NCBI GenBank assembly: GCA_030704615.1
Contig: CM060733.1
Location: 5,456,001 to 5,520,000, forward strand
Direction: 5' to 3'
DNA length: 64,000 nucleotides
Origin: Takakia lepidozioides
Taxonomy: Eukaryota; Streptophyta; Takakiopsida; Takakiales; Takakiaceae
Shown here: piece by piece, positions 53,596-64,000 of the stretch
Position numbering within the stretch: position 1 is the first letter of the stretch
Layout: every line of letters starts with the position of its first letter
Notes under the pieces: model-generated
The model's input: only the letters and a program-made list of their open reading frames with translations
Database searches by the model: none
What the model was told of the DNA's origin: nothing
Position numbers and translations under genes: made by a program

Positions 53596-54814
53596 TGTTT
53601 TGCCCACCCTGGTCATATATGCTGGGCCTAGCGACAAGTGCTCCATACTCCGTTCGTAACACTGGTGCAGCCCGTGACTGCTCTTGCGGTTCAACATGCA
53701 AATCATGTTGCAAGGGTTTGTCATGGATACCACTGTACCCCTTCAACTTATTTGCATTGACTCTTCCCAGCATTTCTTTGTTAATGGTTTGTAACATGGC
53801 GGTGTTGTTATCATACATTTTTTGTATGACATAAGGTCCTTTCCATGGTGATTTAAGCTTAGAAGCTTGAATCTTTCCTTTCTTCTGCAACCATAGAACC
53901 AAATCCCCCATCTTAAAAGTCTTTAACTTGCCTTCATCAAACTGTTCCTTTCGCTTCATCTGAATTCTGGTCATATTATCAGCTGCATCAGCACGTACTT
54001 CTTCCACATGGTATAATTCATGTTTCCTGACCTTGATGGAGTCTTGCAATTCCATTCTCTTTCCCCACTCCGTTCTCATGGTAGGTAACAGGAATTCCAC
54101 TGGAAGTAAGGCTTCCATACCATAAACTAATTGGAATGGTGTATACTTAGTGGTGACTTTATATGAAGTCCTGTATGACCACAAAGCTGTCAGCAGCTTC
54201 GTATCCCAATCTGTTCTGTTTGCATTGACTATCTTAGCCAAGATAGTACATAGTATTTTGTTGGTAGCCTCTGCCTGCCCATTACCCTGTGGGTAATATG
54301 TTGTACTCTTTCTATGCACAATCATAAACTCTTTAGTCAACAACTCAATGGTCTCATTCATGAAGTGACTTCCTTGATCACTGATAAATTCTAAGGGACA
54401 GCCAAATCGTGTAAGTATGTTCTCGTACAGGAACCTTGCTGTGGACTTGGCTGTGTTGTCCCTCAAAGCTTTAGCTTCCACCCACTTTGTAGTATAATCA
54501 GTGGCTGTAATTATGTACCTGTTTCGTGTATTCTTGGATGGTGGGTTAATTGGTCCAACAAAGTCTAGTCCCCATTTCTGAAATGGTTCCGTAGGCATTG
54601 TAGGATGCAAGGCCATCCTTCCAGATCTCTGCAAAGGTCCTAGCCTCTGACATTCATCACACTTCTGACAATACTCGTGTACATCTTTGAACAAAGTAGG
54701 CCACCAGTATCCTGCGAGTAGTATCTTTCTACTGGTAGTCTCTTCTCCAAAATGACCTCCAGCCACTCCTTTATGAACTTCCGCCAAAACTTTATTCACT
54801 TCATGGTGGTACAA
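53339..54814 (-). CDS. Integrase with repeat-encoded tail (Athila/Tat-like)
   Basis: An open frame of 491 codons, a part of the polyprotein, so its first codon is not a true start. An HHCC zinc finger (VHKGVAGGH and CQKCDEC) is followed by the core with all three catalytic residues: D in KWGLDFVGPI, D in EFISDQGSHFM and E in YYPQGNGQAEATNK. Then come WSYRTSYKVTTKYTPFQLVY and KMGDLVLWLQKKGKIQASKL, the GDLVL DNA-binding module. After GALVARPSIYDQ the protein enters Gln-Pro-Ile-Thr/His repeats encoded by the minisatellite at 53300-53595. This is the best preserved part of the element. Confidence 0.85.
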   Translation of the reverse strand: MYHHEVNKVLAEVHKGVAGGHFGEETTSRKILLAGYWWPTLFKDVHEYCQKCDECQRLGPLQRSGRMALHPTMPTEPFQKWGLDFVGPINPPSKNTRNRYIITATDYTTKWVEAKALRDNTAKSTARFLYENILTRFGCPLEFISDQGSHFMNETIELLTKEFMIVHRKSTTYYPQGNGQAEATNKILCTILAKIVNANRTDWDTKLLTALWSYRTSYKVTTKYTPFQLVYGMEALLPVEFLLPTMRTEWGKRMELQDSIKVRKHELYHVEEVRADAADNMTRIQMKRKEQFDEGKLKTFKMGDLVLWLQKKGKIQASKLKSPWKGPYVIQKMYDNNTAMLQTINKEMLGRVNANKLKGYSGIHDKPLQHDLHVEPQEQSRAAPVLRTEYGALVARPSIYDQGGQNKRDTSYHSPSRQSTAYHSPSRRDTAYHNVTQPITAQHGATQPITAHHDVTQPITAQHGATQPITSYHSVSQPITAYHSASQPITA

Positions 54815-54861
54815 GCATCATTTTAGTACTCCATCAGGTCCTAACTTATACATTCTGCTTC

Positions 54862-56250
54862 CTACCATAGTATAAGGTAAAGCTTTGATAGCGATTCTCT
54901 TCCTCTGCTCCTTACCATAGCTAGGTGGGCACTGACCATGAAAGGTAGTATCTGATTGGCCACTTGCCAATCTAACCAGTCATCTGCACTTCCCTGCACC
55001 TCCACTGCAAAGAGACTCGCATCTGGTAATTGATCATCTATTCCTGTGGCTGGTTCTCCTGTTGACAATCGTGACAAATGATCCGCCACAAGATGCAAGT
55101 CTTCTAGGCTTGTAAACAACCTCGAACTCAAACTCGTGCAAGATTATCAACCATCTTGCTATTCTTCCGCTTATCAGAGGTTTGTTTACCAGGTATATCA
55201 GAGCCTGGTGATCCACATAGAACATAAACTTCTTGCCCAACAGGTAATGCTTGAATTTCTTCACTGCATAGATCATTGCCAATTGCTTCTCTTTCCGTTG
55301 TGCTATAGTTCCTCTCAGCACTGTTCATCAACCGGCTAGCATAGTACACAGGTGAATCTATATTCCCTGTAACATTCTGGGCTAACAACGCTCCAACGCT
55401 TTCTCCTGATGCATGCAGTGAACATGGAATACTACATGCCAGTGAGGGTTAATCAGCACAGGTGTAGTTGTTACTGACAGTGTAAGTTCCTCAAATGCCT
55501 GTTGACATTCCGCTGTCCAGGCAAACACTGCATCTTTCTTCAGTAGTTTGCTCATGGTGCTTGCTATTTGTGCATACCTTTTGACAAATCTCCTATAATA
55601 ACTGGTTTTGCCCAAGGAATCTTCGTAGACTTTTAACATTCACTGGTGGTGGAGAGGCTTTAATGGACTCTGTCTTTCTGGGATCCACAAGGAGTCCCTT
55701 CTTACACACAATGTGTCCCTGAAGCACCCCTAAGTTCACACAGAAAGTACACTTCTCTGGATTCAGGCCCAGACCTATCCCATGCATCTGGCCAAACATA
55801 ACTCCAATTTATGCAAGTGCTCACTCTTAGAGCTGTACACACTGAAATCATCCAAAAATACATGCATGAAATCATCCAGATACTCATGAAAAGATTCACT
55901 TATCACTCTTTGAAAGGTCGCTGGTGCATTACAAAGTCCAAAGGGCATGACTTTGTATGCATAAGCCCCCCAGTCTGTGATGAAAGCTGTTTTCCCTTGG
56001 TCTTCTTCTGCCACTTGCACTTGATTATAACCACTGAAGCCATCCATGAATGAGTACATCTCATGGCCGCCACAGTGTCTAATACTGCTTCTGTGAATGG
56101 CAAAGGGAAATGATCTTTCTTCGTACAAGCATTCAGCTTCTTATAGTTCACACCAACTCTTAGTTTGCCATTCTTCTTGGGAACTATTACAATGGGTGAC
56201 AACCAAGTTGTATACTCTATGGGATATATAAACTTAGCCTCAGCCAACTT
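54862..56250 (-). pseudogene. RT and RNase H of the Athila/Tat-like element
   Basis: RT starts FIYPIEYTTWLSPIVIVPKK and NGKLRVGVNYKKLNACTKKD, shifts frame near 56080, and goes on with FMDGFSGYNQVQVAEEDQGK, VMPFGLCNAPATFQRVISES and MHVFLDDFSVYSSKSEHLH (FLDD catalytic box), then LHGIGLGLNPEKCTFCVNLG. RNase H pieces read YYASRLMNSAERNYSTTERE and KFMFYVDHQALIYLVNKPL, and the tail HLVADHLSRL. At least five frames are needed. Confidence 0.8.
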
Positions 56251-57999
56251 CTTTATCTCTTCTCCAACCTCTGTGCGTAGTTGGGATTCATTCTATACCT
56301 CGCCTGCTTGATGGTACTGACCCTGGTTCCAGTTCAATCTTATGCTGACAGACTCAGGTGGTATCCCTTTTAGATCCTCATAGCTCCAAGCAAATACATC
56401 TCTGTATTTTGATGAACAAGCTTTTAGCTTCTTCGAAGAATTCCGGCTCCAAATCAGCTCCTACTTCACCATCCTCGGTTCCTCTTTAGTTCCCACATTT
56501 ACTTCTCTCACCTGCTCATCAGCTGTGATGGTCCAACCAGTCACCACTTCATCCTGTAAGCTCACAGTGGCTGGTTCTTCTAGGATTTCTATTTTCCTTC
56601 TCTTTCTTCATAGAAATGTGATGGGTAAATGCTGGTTTCCTCTTCAATTGGTGTTGCTGTCACTACACCACAGCAGATACCTCTCAAAAAACTTAGGCTT
56701 TCCAGCCGCATCTCTGCAACCTGCTCCCACTCGGGTGTGCAGCAAATAGGGTAGCTTCCTGCTCCTCATCCAGTCCTCCTTTCCAGTCATACTCTCTGAC
56801 TCCTCGAGGTCTTCTTGTAGCAGGTAATCTACTAGATTTCTTTGTGGTAATTGTATCTCGTGTATCCATTATGCACGGTTAGTAACTGAGAATTCCAGTC
56901 ATGGAATACCCTGGCCTGTTTCAGCCACGGTCGTCCCCAATAATAAGGAGTAAGCCTCCATGACTTCATCCATTTCTAATACAGTTACTGTGATCATAAA
57001 GATCATTTTCTGTATCTGTATCTTGGGAATGGGGGCTTTTTCATGTTACTTTAGACCAAAGCTTCTTCCTAAGTTGTCTGTCATGATATTTACTTACTCC
57101 ATAACCACCACCATCTATCATACATCCTTAGGTCTGTGCTTCCAATTCTCAATTGGATTAAACTGGCATGAATCATCAAAGTCCATGACTGTTTCTCTTC
57201 TCCGCCCTTCCGCGTCACATTTATAACTGGGCACCTTGCTTTCCGGTCTTGTTTCCTGTCTCTTGGGCAATTCGATTGATTGCTTGATACAGCCTGTGCC
57301 TACAATAAGGTGCCACAGCTAATAGCTGTCCGCAATGGTAATTTCGCTTTGGTCTGACATATTACTTCAGCCAAAGTCTCTTCATTAGCGTTGGCATGTC
57401 TGCATCTTCTTTTTTTCCTTTCTTCCTCACTCCCTTCTTTTTCTCCATTCCGATCAGAGGAATCTGCCAACAGGAATATCAGTACTCTTTTTCATTTCCC
57501 TTATAGTATCTGCCACTTCCTTGTGCAGTTCCTTCTCATCTTCCAGTCTCTTCATCTTCAGGCATATCATTGCCACTCCCCTTTCTCATCTTCCTTCCTC
57601 GTCTACTGGAGTATTAGTTTGGCTTTACTTTCTTGTTACTACCTTGTACGTACTACTTCTGGTACAACACATGGATATGGCCTAACCATGTGAGCTGCCC
57701 CCACTGGGCCCTCATTCACAGGACTCTATCATCTCATTCTGGTGTCTTATTCAGAATGAACAGGCTGCCTGCGATGTCCTGGCTGATTACAATAGTAACA
57801 TAGCTCTTCACCATTGGTCCTCGCCCTTGGTCTGTTCTTGGATTATTCTATAATCCTTATCCCGGGCTGGTATTCCCCCCCCTTGGATTACCCTGTAGTT
57901 GCCTCTGGAATTTCCTTGGTAATTCCCTCCCTCTTGAATTACCTCTCCCTTCCATGCCCATTGTTATAACCACCAGACCTACCATATGGTCCGGTATGA

Positions 58000-60300
58000 T
58001 CATTGTTTTCTTCTTCTTGGTTGGGCTGCACCTGATGCACCCTTACTTGCCTAGGTTCTCTTCAGCTGTCCTTCTGTTTGTAGTAACAATTCTCAATAGA
58101 ATGGTTATCCATTTTACAGATAGTACAAGTGTTTCTCCTTCATGTGGCATTCTGTGGTGGTATGGCCTTCATTCTAAAGCACTTTGCAAACACCATACAC
58201 CCCTTCCTCCAATGTGTTCAAAACAGCCTCTGGGCATACTTCTTCAAGATTTCTTCCAAATTTTTTTCATAGTTATCCCTCTTCAACTTCTCCTTTCTCT
58301 TACTCTTTTCTTTTTAGTTCTTGCTCTTCTTCTCATCTGACTCATCCTCAGAGTCCTCCTCTTCTTTTTCTCTTTTCCTCTCCTCCTCGCATTCCCAATT
58401 GCTCAATTTCTGTTCCGCATTTTCAAATGCCTCCTCCACTGTATATGGGGTCATATCCACTTTCTTTTGCAACTCTGGTCTTAGTCCACTCACAAACCAA
58501 GTCTTCTGTAACCCGGGCGCTGGTACTTACTGCAGCAGCTTTTTCATCATCATTCCATCTTCTCCATATACTCTTCAACAGTTTCATGCTTCTTCGCTTC
58601 AGCTGTTGTAAACTTCCATACATTTCATCCTCATTTTTACTTGTCCTGAACCTATTTCGAAATGCTGTATTCAAGCCATTCCAGGTTAGAAATGATTATC
58701 AGGGAATCTTGCATACCATTCACTTGCTTTCTTGATAAGTGAACAAGGAAACAGTCTCATATTGGCATCATCGCCATTCTCATTGTTCACTATACACATG
58801 TGCTCAAATTGGCTAATGTGTACATCGGGATCCCCTTTTCTGAATATATTGGAAAGGGTGTTTTTGCCCGTGTTGGTTGCAACGCCATCTGTGGCCCTAC
58901 CTTCTGCCCACTGACAGATGCTAGCACCCTTGCTGGTGCTGGTCCTTCTGGACCTGTTGTTTTTGTGGTGGATTTTCCACCAAGTGGTGGCCCTGAGCAC
59001 TCTTGCTTTCTGCCCCACGATATTCACAGTTTTCCCAGCTTCAGTTGCACTACTTCCCACACTCCCTGTCCCCCCAGAGCCAGATCCAGGCAGCCCCGCC
59101 TGATCCCCCTGAGCCGACACCTTCGTTGGCCTGTGATCAAGTGCTCCACTTGATCCAGGTCCAACGGGTTGGGATGTCCTGGTTGTAGTCTCAACCTCAG
59201 TGTTGGGTCTACTTCTTCATATTCTTCCTCTTCTAATTTCTTCTCTCTCTGTTTTCATCCTCCAAGTTCTGCCCTTGGGTTTCTTCTTCACTCATGTAAC
59301 TCAACTGTAATGGTGTTGGAGATTCTGAACTCTCCGTTAGCTCTGCCACATCCTCTTCTCTTTCTTCACCTCTGCTTCAGAAACTGGAGTTCCTGCTTTT
59401 GGTGTTCCATGCCAACTCTTATCAAAGATTTCTGTCAAGTCTTTTATCCAAGGATGTACCCTCAGATCTTTCACCTCGTGATTGATCTTCTTCCTGTACC
59501 AATTCCCCTTAATCTTTCTTGCAAAGAAACACAAGGAGTGGCATCCAACTCTAGTTTCTTCCGGATAGGTGATGCACTCTTTGATCTTAATGGTGTGAGA
59601 GGTCCAGATGATTCCCCTATGTCTATTCATCTCTCCCAAAGATATGGATAATTAGCTTTCAGATAGCTTTCTCTTTTTGCTGAATATCTCTGTCGTCTAG
59701 CTTCTCTTTCATCACTCATGTCCCATGTCTTTCATTTCTTTTAATGTGGCAATAACCAAAACTCTCTTCTGTAATATCTCTCGTATATGCCTGGGTTTCT
59801 TTCAAGCTTCAATGCACCCTTGGTTATACTTGAAGTCTCCGTTACCATATAACCATATGGCAAACAAGTCTGAAAAGCTGTTCTTGGTGTGAGTTTGATC
59901 CACAAAAATATCCTTTGGAATCCAATTCTTTACCAGTACAAGCTCTTCATGCATATGAGTATAAACATTCACCTTTCTTTTCTTCCCAGCCTTCAAACTC
60001 TACTCGTTTAATGGATAGCAATGCTATCACATAAACCAATGTTTGGTAACCAACGTGCTCTTCCTCTACAGGCTACCTGATAAATCTTTATCACTCCTTT
60101 CTCCAAACCCCATTCTGGATCAGCATCATGCACTCGCTTAAGAATATTTTCTTTACAACCGTCTGGCAATTCCAAGAACCTTTGAAAGAATTGTTTGGAC
60201 AATCTTTCTTCCTTCGTTCCACAGGGAATTTGATTCACTTCAAATTCTTTAATGGTCCAACCTCCATGATCCCACCAGATGCCTGTCACATCTGGTTGTT
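58000..60300 (-). pseudogene. gag region of the Athila/Tat-like element
   Basis: Right after the primer-binding site a frame reads TIKEFEVNQIPCGTKEERLS and LELPDGCKENILKRVHDADP. Further on come a Pro/Ser-rich part and the gag block VHISQFEHMCIVNNENGDDA with NMRLFPCSLIKKASEWYARF (58686-59120), which is the usual retrotransposon gag core (FPxSLxxxAxxWY). Frames change repeatedly, so no continuous protein is encoded. Confidence 0.7.
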
Positions 60301-60312
60301 CATGTCTCAGTT

Positions 60313-60330
60313 TCCCCAGTATGGTCGCCA
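60313..60330 (-). promoter_or_regulatory. Primer-binding site of the Athila/Tat-like element
   Basis: TGGCGACCATACTGGGGA, 2 bp from an LTR end GCGCGACA (60333). It starts with the TGG complementary to tRNA CCA ends. It resembles the TGGCGCC-GGGGA primer sites common in Athila/Tat elements, but I cannot assign the tRNA with certainty. Confidence 0.7.
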
Positions 60331-60952
60331 AATGTCGCGCGGCTTTTACTCACCCATCCCTTCGCTATTCGAGGCGGAAACTCCAAGATTGAAGAGTTGG
60401 AAATCTCTAAGTACTCAGCCCGCGCAGAACAATCAGTCATGACCTACAGCTAGTGTATCATGGGGGTGTTTCCTATTTGTTTCCCTTTTGGTATTCAAAT
60501 TAACTATCTTACCATTGATAATTAAGTATCAGTTTGCTTTATCAATCTATTGAATTCCATCAACTCATCCATTCATTCCACAGCTTCACTCAGATCTCTC
60601 TACACAGTGTGATTGTATCGTAAAAGTATCCGATTATGATTTATCAGGTATCAGGCCGAAGCCATTGTGTCTCTAATCTACTCTACAATATCATTACAGC
60701 CTTGCATATATCAAGCATCTACTCATCATCTCTCTATCTTCACTTCCGTTCTTCATCTCTACCCGATCCCCTCTCCTCCATGACCAAGAAGTCCTCCTCC
60801 CAATGATATCCCTCCATTCCCCGTTTCTCCCTTTATCTTCCTATCCGCGGTTCTAACCGTTTCCCTCACTAACCGTCGTCTGTGAACTAACATGTTCCCT
60901 TCGCAGGTGTTGTTCCCCACAGTCGTTCCCTGTCCTACTCTTCGTTCCCTAT

Positions 60953-61250
60953 GATCGTGACAGCTGTGTCAAGCTGTGACTGGCTGTGTGAAACTGTGAC
61001 GGGCTGTGACTGGCTGTGCGACTGTGTTTGGCTGTGTCGGGTTGTGACTGGCTGTGTGGCTGTGTCGGGCTGTGTCGGCTGTGTCGGCTGTGTCTGCTAT
61101 GACGACTGTGACGGGCTGTGTTGGCTGTGTCGGCTGTGACGACTGTGACGGGCTGTGTCGGATGTGTCGACTGTGACAACTGTGACGGGCTGTGTTGGCT
61201 GTGTCGGCTGTGACGACTGTGACGACTGTGACGGGCTGTGTAACCCCATT
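60953..61250. repeat. GGCTGTG minisatellite, second block
   Basis: Variants of GACGGGCTGTG, GTCGGCTGTG and ACTGTGACGACTGTGACGG fill ~300 bp. It is the same motif class as 53300-53595, on the other side of the retrotransposon and outside its primer-binding site. It may belong to the 5' LTR or to the tail of a neighbouring element of the same family. Confidence 0.85.
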
Positions 61251-61679
61251 CTACAGTGCGCTGCTGTCACCCCTAAGGCTCCTGTTGGTCTCAGTCTGTG
61301 CAAAAATTAAGGGTACCCTACAGATCCCGTATAAGTGTCTAAGTCCTCGACAGTCCTCTAACAACTACCACCATGTCCACTTTGGCCTCCACTGTAGTTG
61401 GTGGTGAATGCGCTATAGTTGGTGGTGGCCTGAGATGGAGGTCCTGGTCTTCGTTTGTTGGCATCAATGAAGCCATCATCTGCTATCACACCTACACCAT
61501 TACAACTGGTTTGAGAAGGCTGAATTATCACTTGGTGCCTACTGTCTACCAATACAACATTAACTGTAATTTGAGTCCAGACAAGTCATTGTAGTCCTTA
61601 CCATTGGCCGAAGTCCCAACAGTTGGACTACAATAATTATGTGGGGAGTGCACAGTCCATCATAATGGACTTTTTGTCC

Positions 61680-62080
61680 CCCATATTAGACTTCCAAGTT
61701 CTATGCAGCTGATGGTGGGACTACAAGCAAGATTCACACTCCCTAATTAGGACTCACACTCCATCTGGGCCATGACTCAGATTCCAAGTTGAGAAGCAAG
61801 CTCCTCAAAAAGGACTTGCATTCCACATCCATTATTTTGCAATTGGACTCACACTCCACATGATTAAGCACATGGACTGACCCTCCACAGGACTCTGATT
61901 CCAAACTGGAAATCAGTGGAAATCATTAAGGACTCATATTCCCAGTAATTAGTCAGCAAGTGGACTCACACTCCCCATGACTAAACACATCGACTCATAC
62001 TCCACATGAGTCAGCACTTGGACTCACACTCCACATGATTGAAGACTCAGAATTCTAGTTAAGAATGACACTCCTCAATA
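61680..62080. repeat. Degenerate GGACTCACACTCCACATGA repeat
   Basis: At least eight copies of GGACTCACACTCC(ACATGA), for example near 61749, 61850, 61955 and 62020, with half copies such as GGACTCATATTCC between them. Spacing varies from about 25 to 60 bp. Lies in the spacer between the retrotransposon flank and the RING-like gene. Confidence 0.7.
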
Positions 62081-62325
62081 AGGACTCCCCAGTAAGGATT
62101 CACTCCACTAAAAGGACAAATAATAACATTTGCAGTCCCACATTCAGACTCATAGTCAGTTGAAGGGGTTGAAGGTCCAATCTTGGGACTACAGTCCTGA
62201 GGATTGGACATGAAGAGGTACAGCCTTGGACCACACAAGTTTTCTGAAGAAGAAAACATGGAAATGTTGCAATCAATCTTACCTGGAACTTGGGTGTTTC
62301 TAACCCTGGCTTCGTGAAGTTGCTT

Positions 62326-63753
62326 TTACATCCACCTTTGGCGCAGCTCAACCACTCTCAGCTTTTCCGCAAGTGCCTGCACCTCTGGGTCAAGAATCCT
62401 AAACCCAAAACTAGAACACCAATCAGGATGCATGATCTCTGAACAGCTGAAGTCCCTACACCTGTTTGACGTCTTCATATGGGATGCCATACAAGCAGGA
62501 TGGTAAGTGTGCTTACAAGATGCCACCACCATGTCCCAACAGTGGAAACCTTTGTGGCAAACAGGGCAAGGAGAGACCTTCAGGAAATCCTTGATGGACG
62601 TACTATCTTTGATCACTTGAGGATGACATATAGGCATAGGATAGATGGCGAGTCCTTTGTCCCCATTTGTCAAGGCCTCAATCTGACCTTGGATAAGACT
62701 CCTCTCTGTGTCAGCAACATCAACCACATTCTCTGCCACTCTAATGTCCCTGTCTTCCTGGTCCTCTGCATCACACAAAGCATTGAACTCTTTTTCGATC
62801 TTATCAGCATTGAGCCAAAATTCTGCTTCAATTGATTTCTTCTGGTCAAGTTCCCTTTGCATCTCAGACTGTCTTCCCTTTCCACAAGTCAGTAACCCAA
62901 CACTCTCTTCCCCGGCTCGGATTGTGGCACCCTCGTGGGAGAGTTTGGCCTCTAGGTCTGCAATCTTGTTCCGACACTCTGCAAGACACCATTGTCTGTC
63001 TTCCATTTGCACCCGAACAGTCCGCGTCTTCTCCATCAAGTCCAACTTCCCTTTCTTTAACCTCTCCAACTCTTCCTTTGCCCCACACATCTCCTCATAC
63101 TTCAAATCATGTAGTTCCTGAAGACTCGCTAGGGCAGTTGCCACATACTCTTGCTCATGTTTTTTCCTTTCCATCTCTGCAATCACTTGCTCAGGCGTTT
63201 GTTTCAGTCCTTCTTTGCCTCTACCTGGGGTTTTGCGTAGCCTGTCTTTCAATTCACAAACTCCTAGCTTTGGCTTACTGTCTGTGCTTGCAGGGTCCTT
63301 TGCTTCTCGATGCTCCTTCATTCTTTCTTGTTGCTTAGCTGTCCATGCCGCGTATGCTGCCCAATTGAGTTTTTGTCCAGTCCTTTTTTCATAGACAATG
63401 CCCCTTGCCATCAAGTTTGCAATGATACCACCGGTTGGCTTACAATCATACCCATGAACCTTACTCCACAGGTCCTCGATTTTGGGAATCATACTCTTGT
63501 CAGTACAACCCATGTAAAAGTAGCCATTCTTGTTTGCAGGTTGTCCAAACAACTTTGCACATTGTTCTTTGGTGATGTCTTTGTCTAAGAGAAGTTGTTT
63601 GGGATTCTTGCCTGTCGCATTCAGCTTGAGGACATCCCTGAAGTAATCTGCTGATTTGTGCCCCCCTCTTTCGCCCATAGTATCTTCAGATGCTGCATTG
63701 CAACTCTTCCCATTTGTAGGTGAATTCTGTAACTTACTCCCTGACTGCACCAT
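62326..63753 (-). CDS. Coiled-coil protein with RING-like Cys/His cluster
   Basis: An open frame of 475 codons from the first in-frame ATG (63753; the frame is open a little further up but without an ATG). Residues ~1-150 are a globular part (YFRDVLKLNATGKNPKQLLL, KNGYFYMGCTDKSMIPKIED, LMARGIVYEKRTGQKLNWAA). Residues ~190-370 are strongly charged and helical (MERKKHEQEYVATALASLQE, MEKTRTVRVQMEDRQWCLAE), a long coiled coil. The C-terminus has CPVCHKGFHCWDMVVASC, KHTYHPACMASHMK and CRDFSC-EIMHPDWC, a RING-type zinc-binding order with unusual spacing; such domains usually act as ubiquitin ligases. It ends RQRWM-stop. A GGCKSNFTKP frame and a good donor (CCAG|GTAAGA, 62283) follow just past the stop, so the real gene may extend. 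I do not recognise a named orthologue. Confidence 0.6.
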   Translation of the reverse strand: MVQSGSKLQNSPTNGKSCNAASEDTMGERGGHKSADYFRDVLKLNATGKNPKQLLLDKDITKEQCAKLFGQPANKNGYFYMGCTDKSMIPKIEDLWSKVHGYDCKPTGGIIANLMARGIVYEKRTGQKLNWAAYAAWTAKQQERMKEHREAKDPASTDSKPKLGVCELKDRLRKTPGRGKEGLKQTPEQVIAEMERKKHEQEYVATALASLQELHDLKYEEMCGAKEELERLKKGKLDLMEKTRTVRVQMEDRQWCLAECRNKIADLEAKLSHEGATIRAGEESVGLLTCGKGRQSEMQRELDQKKSIEAEFWLNADKIEKEFNALCDAEDQEDRDIRVAENVVDVADTERSLIQGQIEALTNGDKGLAIYPMPICHPQVIKDSTSIKDFLKVSPCPVCHKGFHCWDMVVASCKHTYHPACMASHMKTSNRCRDFSCSEIMHPDWCSSFGFRILDPEVQALAEKLRVVELRQRWM

Positions 63754-63890
63754 TGTTTTGAACCGCTTCCTGAGTGCCCTACATACTCCCAGCCCCACAT
63801 TCCCATTAAACTAGTTTTTTACAACTCCAGGTTGGTTATGTACGGAGACAGCAACATGAGGGGGCAAGGATGGAGCTACAAACCAACACC

Positions 63891-63988
63891 CTACCGACAT
63901 TTCCAGCTTCATGAGAACCAACAAACCAACAAAACAACAAACCAACAAACCCTAAACCCTACTGATATTTCCAGCTTCATGACAACCA
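63891..63988. repeat. Short duplication with telobox
   Basis: Two copies of a 30-bp unit, 63891-63920 and 63959-63988, share ATTTCCAGCTTCATGA and AACCA. Between them ACAAACCAAC repeats lead into AAACCCTAAACCCT (63947-63960), two plant telomere-type units. This is upstream of the RING-like gene, where a telobox could act as a promoter element. Confidence 0.6.
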
Positions 63989-64000
63989 TACTACCTAATT

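Larger units (their letters stand above)
53339..60330 (-). mobile_element. Athila/Tat-like Ty3 retrotransposon, decayed
   Basis: Internal region on the minus strand in the order primer-binding site (60330-60313, TGGCGACCATACTGGGGA), gag (about 60300-58000), protease region (about 58000-56300, not clearly seen), RT and RNase H (56250-54862) and integrase (54830-53600). The 5' LTR ends GCCGCGCGACA at 60333; how far it reaches to the right is unclear. No chromodomain is present and the integrase ends differently from the chromoviruses, which points to the non-chromovirus branch. The 3' LTR is not seen and may lie in the gap. The gag part has many frame changes. Confidence 0.8.

Noticed and set aside
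53339-60952. Palindrome family continuing to the right of the gap
   Set aside because: I found no copy of the 22-bp palindrome between 53124 and 64000.

Overview
The window looks like nuclear DNA of a land plant with a repeat-rich genome. The clues are an intronless P-L-S pentatricopeptide repeat (PPR) gene of the type expanded in non-seed plants, LTR retrotransposons of both the chromodomain and the Athila/Tat-like type, LINEs, CACTA-like transposon ends, a STOP1-type zinc-finger relic and short GT-AG introns. A fern or other non-seed plant is my best guess; this is inference, not proof. There is one assembly gap of exactly 500 N (52624-53123).

Layout. 1-10.3 kb is the gene-bearing part: a LINE scrap, a PPR gene that has lost its C-terminal DYW domain by frameshift, a decayed coiled-coil/kinase gene, a STOP1-like zinc-finger relic, and a two-exon secreted M28 peptidase (carboxypeptidase Q type) with one metal-ligand substitution. 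10.3-13 kb is AT-rich and gene-poor. 13-36.7 kb is almost all retroelements: a scrambled Ty3 fragment, LINE pieces in both orientations enclosing one lone alpha/beta-hydrolase exon, two minus-strand chromoviruses joined LTR to LTR, and one full-length plus-strand chromovirus (29745-36702) with a perfect 5-bp target duplication. 36.7-42.5 kb holds a ~560-bp tandem repeat, CACTA-like ends and an unidentified long-ORF region.

42.9-52.6 kb is the most unusual part. A divergent pair of unrecognised paralogues is followed by a ten-exon, frameshift-bearing gene (45705-50837, minus). That gene joins a ParB-like domain (WDGNHR motif) to a methyltransferase with circularly permuted motifs (motif IV-like before motif I), as in beta-class DNA N6-adenine/N4-cytosine methyltransferases. 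Around it lies a 22-bp palindrome: half-site GGAAATGCGG, a central YR, then the half-site's reverse complement. It is scattered just beyond the 3' end (44.9-45.6 kb), present once in each of three short introns, and arrayed upstream (51.27-52.62 kb) about 26 times at a strikingly constant 52-53-bp period until the gap. I propose gene and palindromes as one unit worth testing.

53.1-61.3 kb is a decayed Athila/Tat-like element (minus) whose integrase frame runs into a GGCTGTG-type minisatellite; a second such minisatellite lies beyond its 5' end. 62.3-63.8 kb carries a coiled-coil protein with a RING-like Cys/His cluster. The retroelements are mostly frameshifted. The PPR, peptidase and RING-like genes are open over long stretches, so the frameshifts elsewhere are more likely decay than poor base quality, though I cannot exclude the latter.
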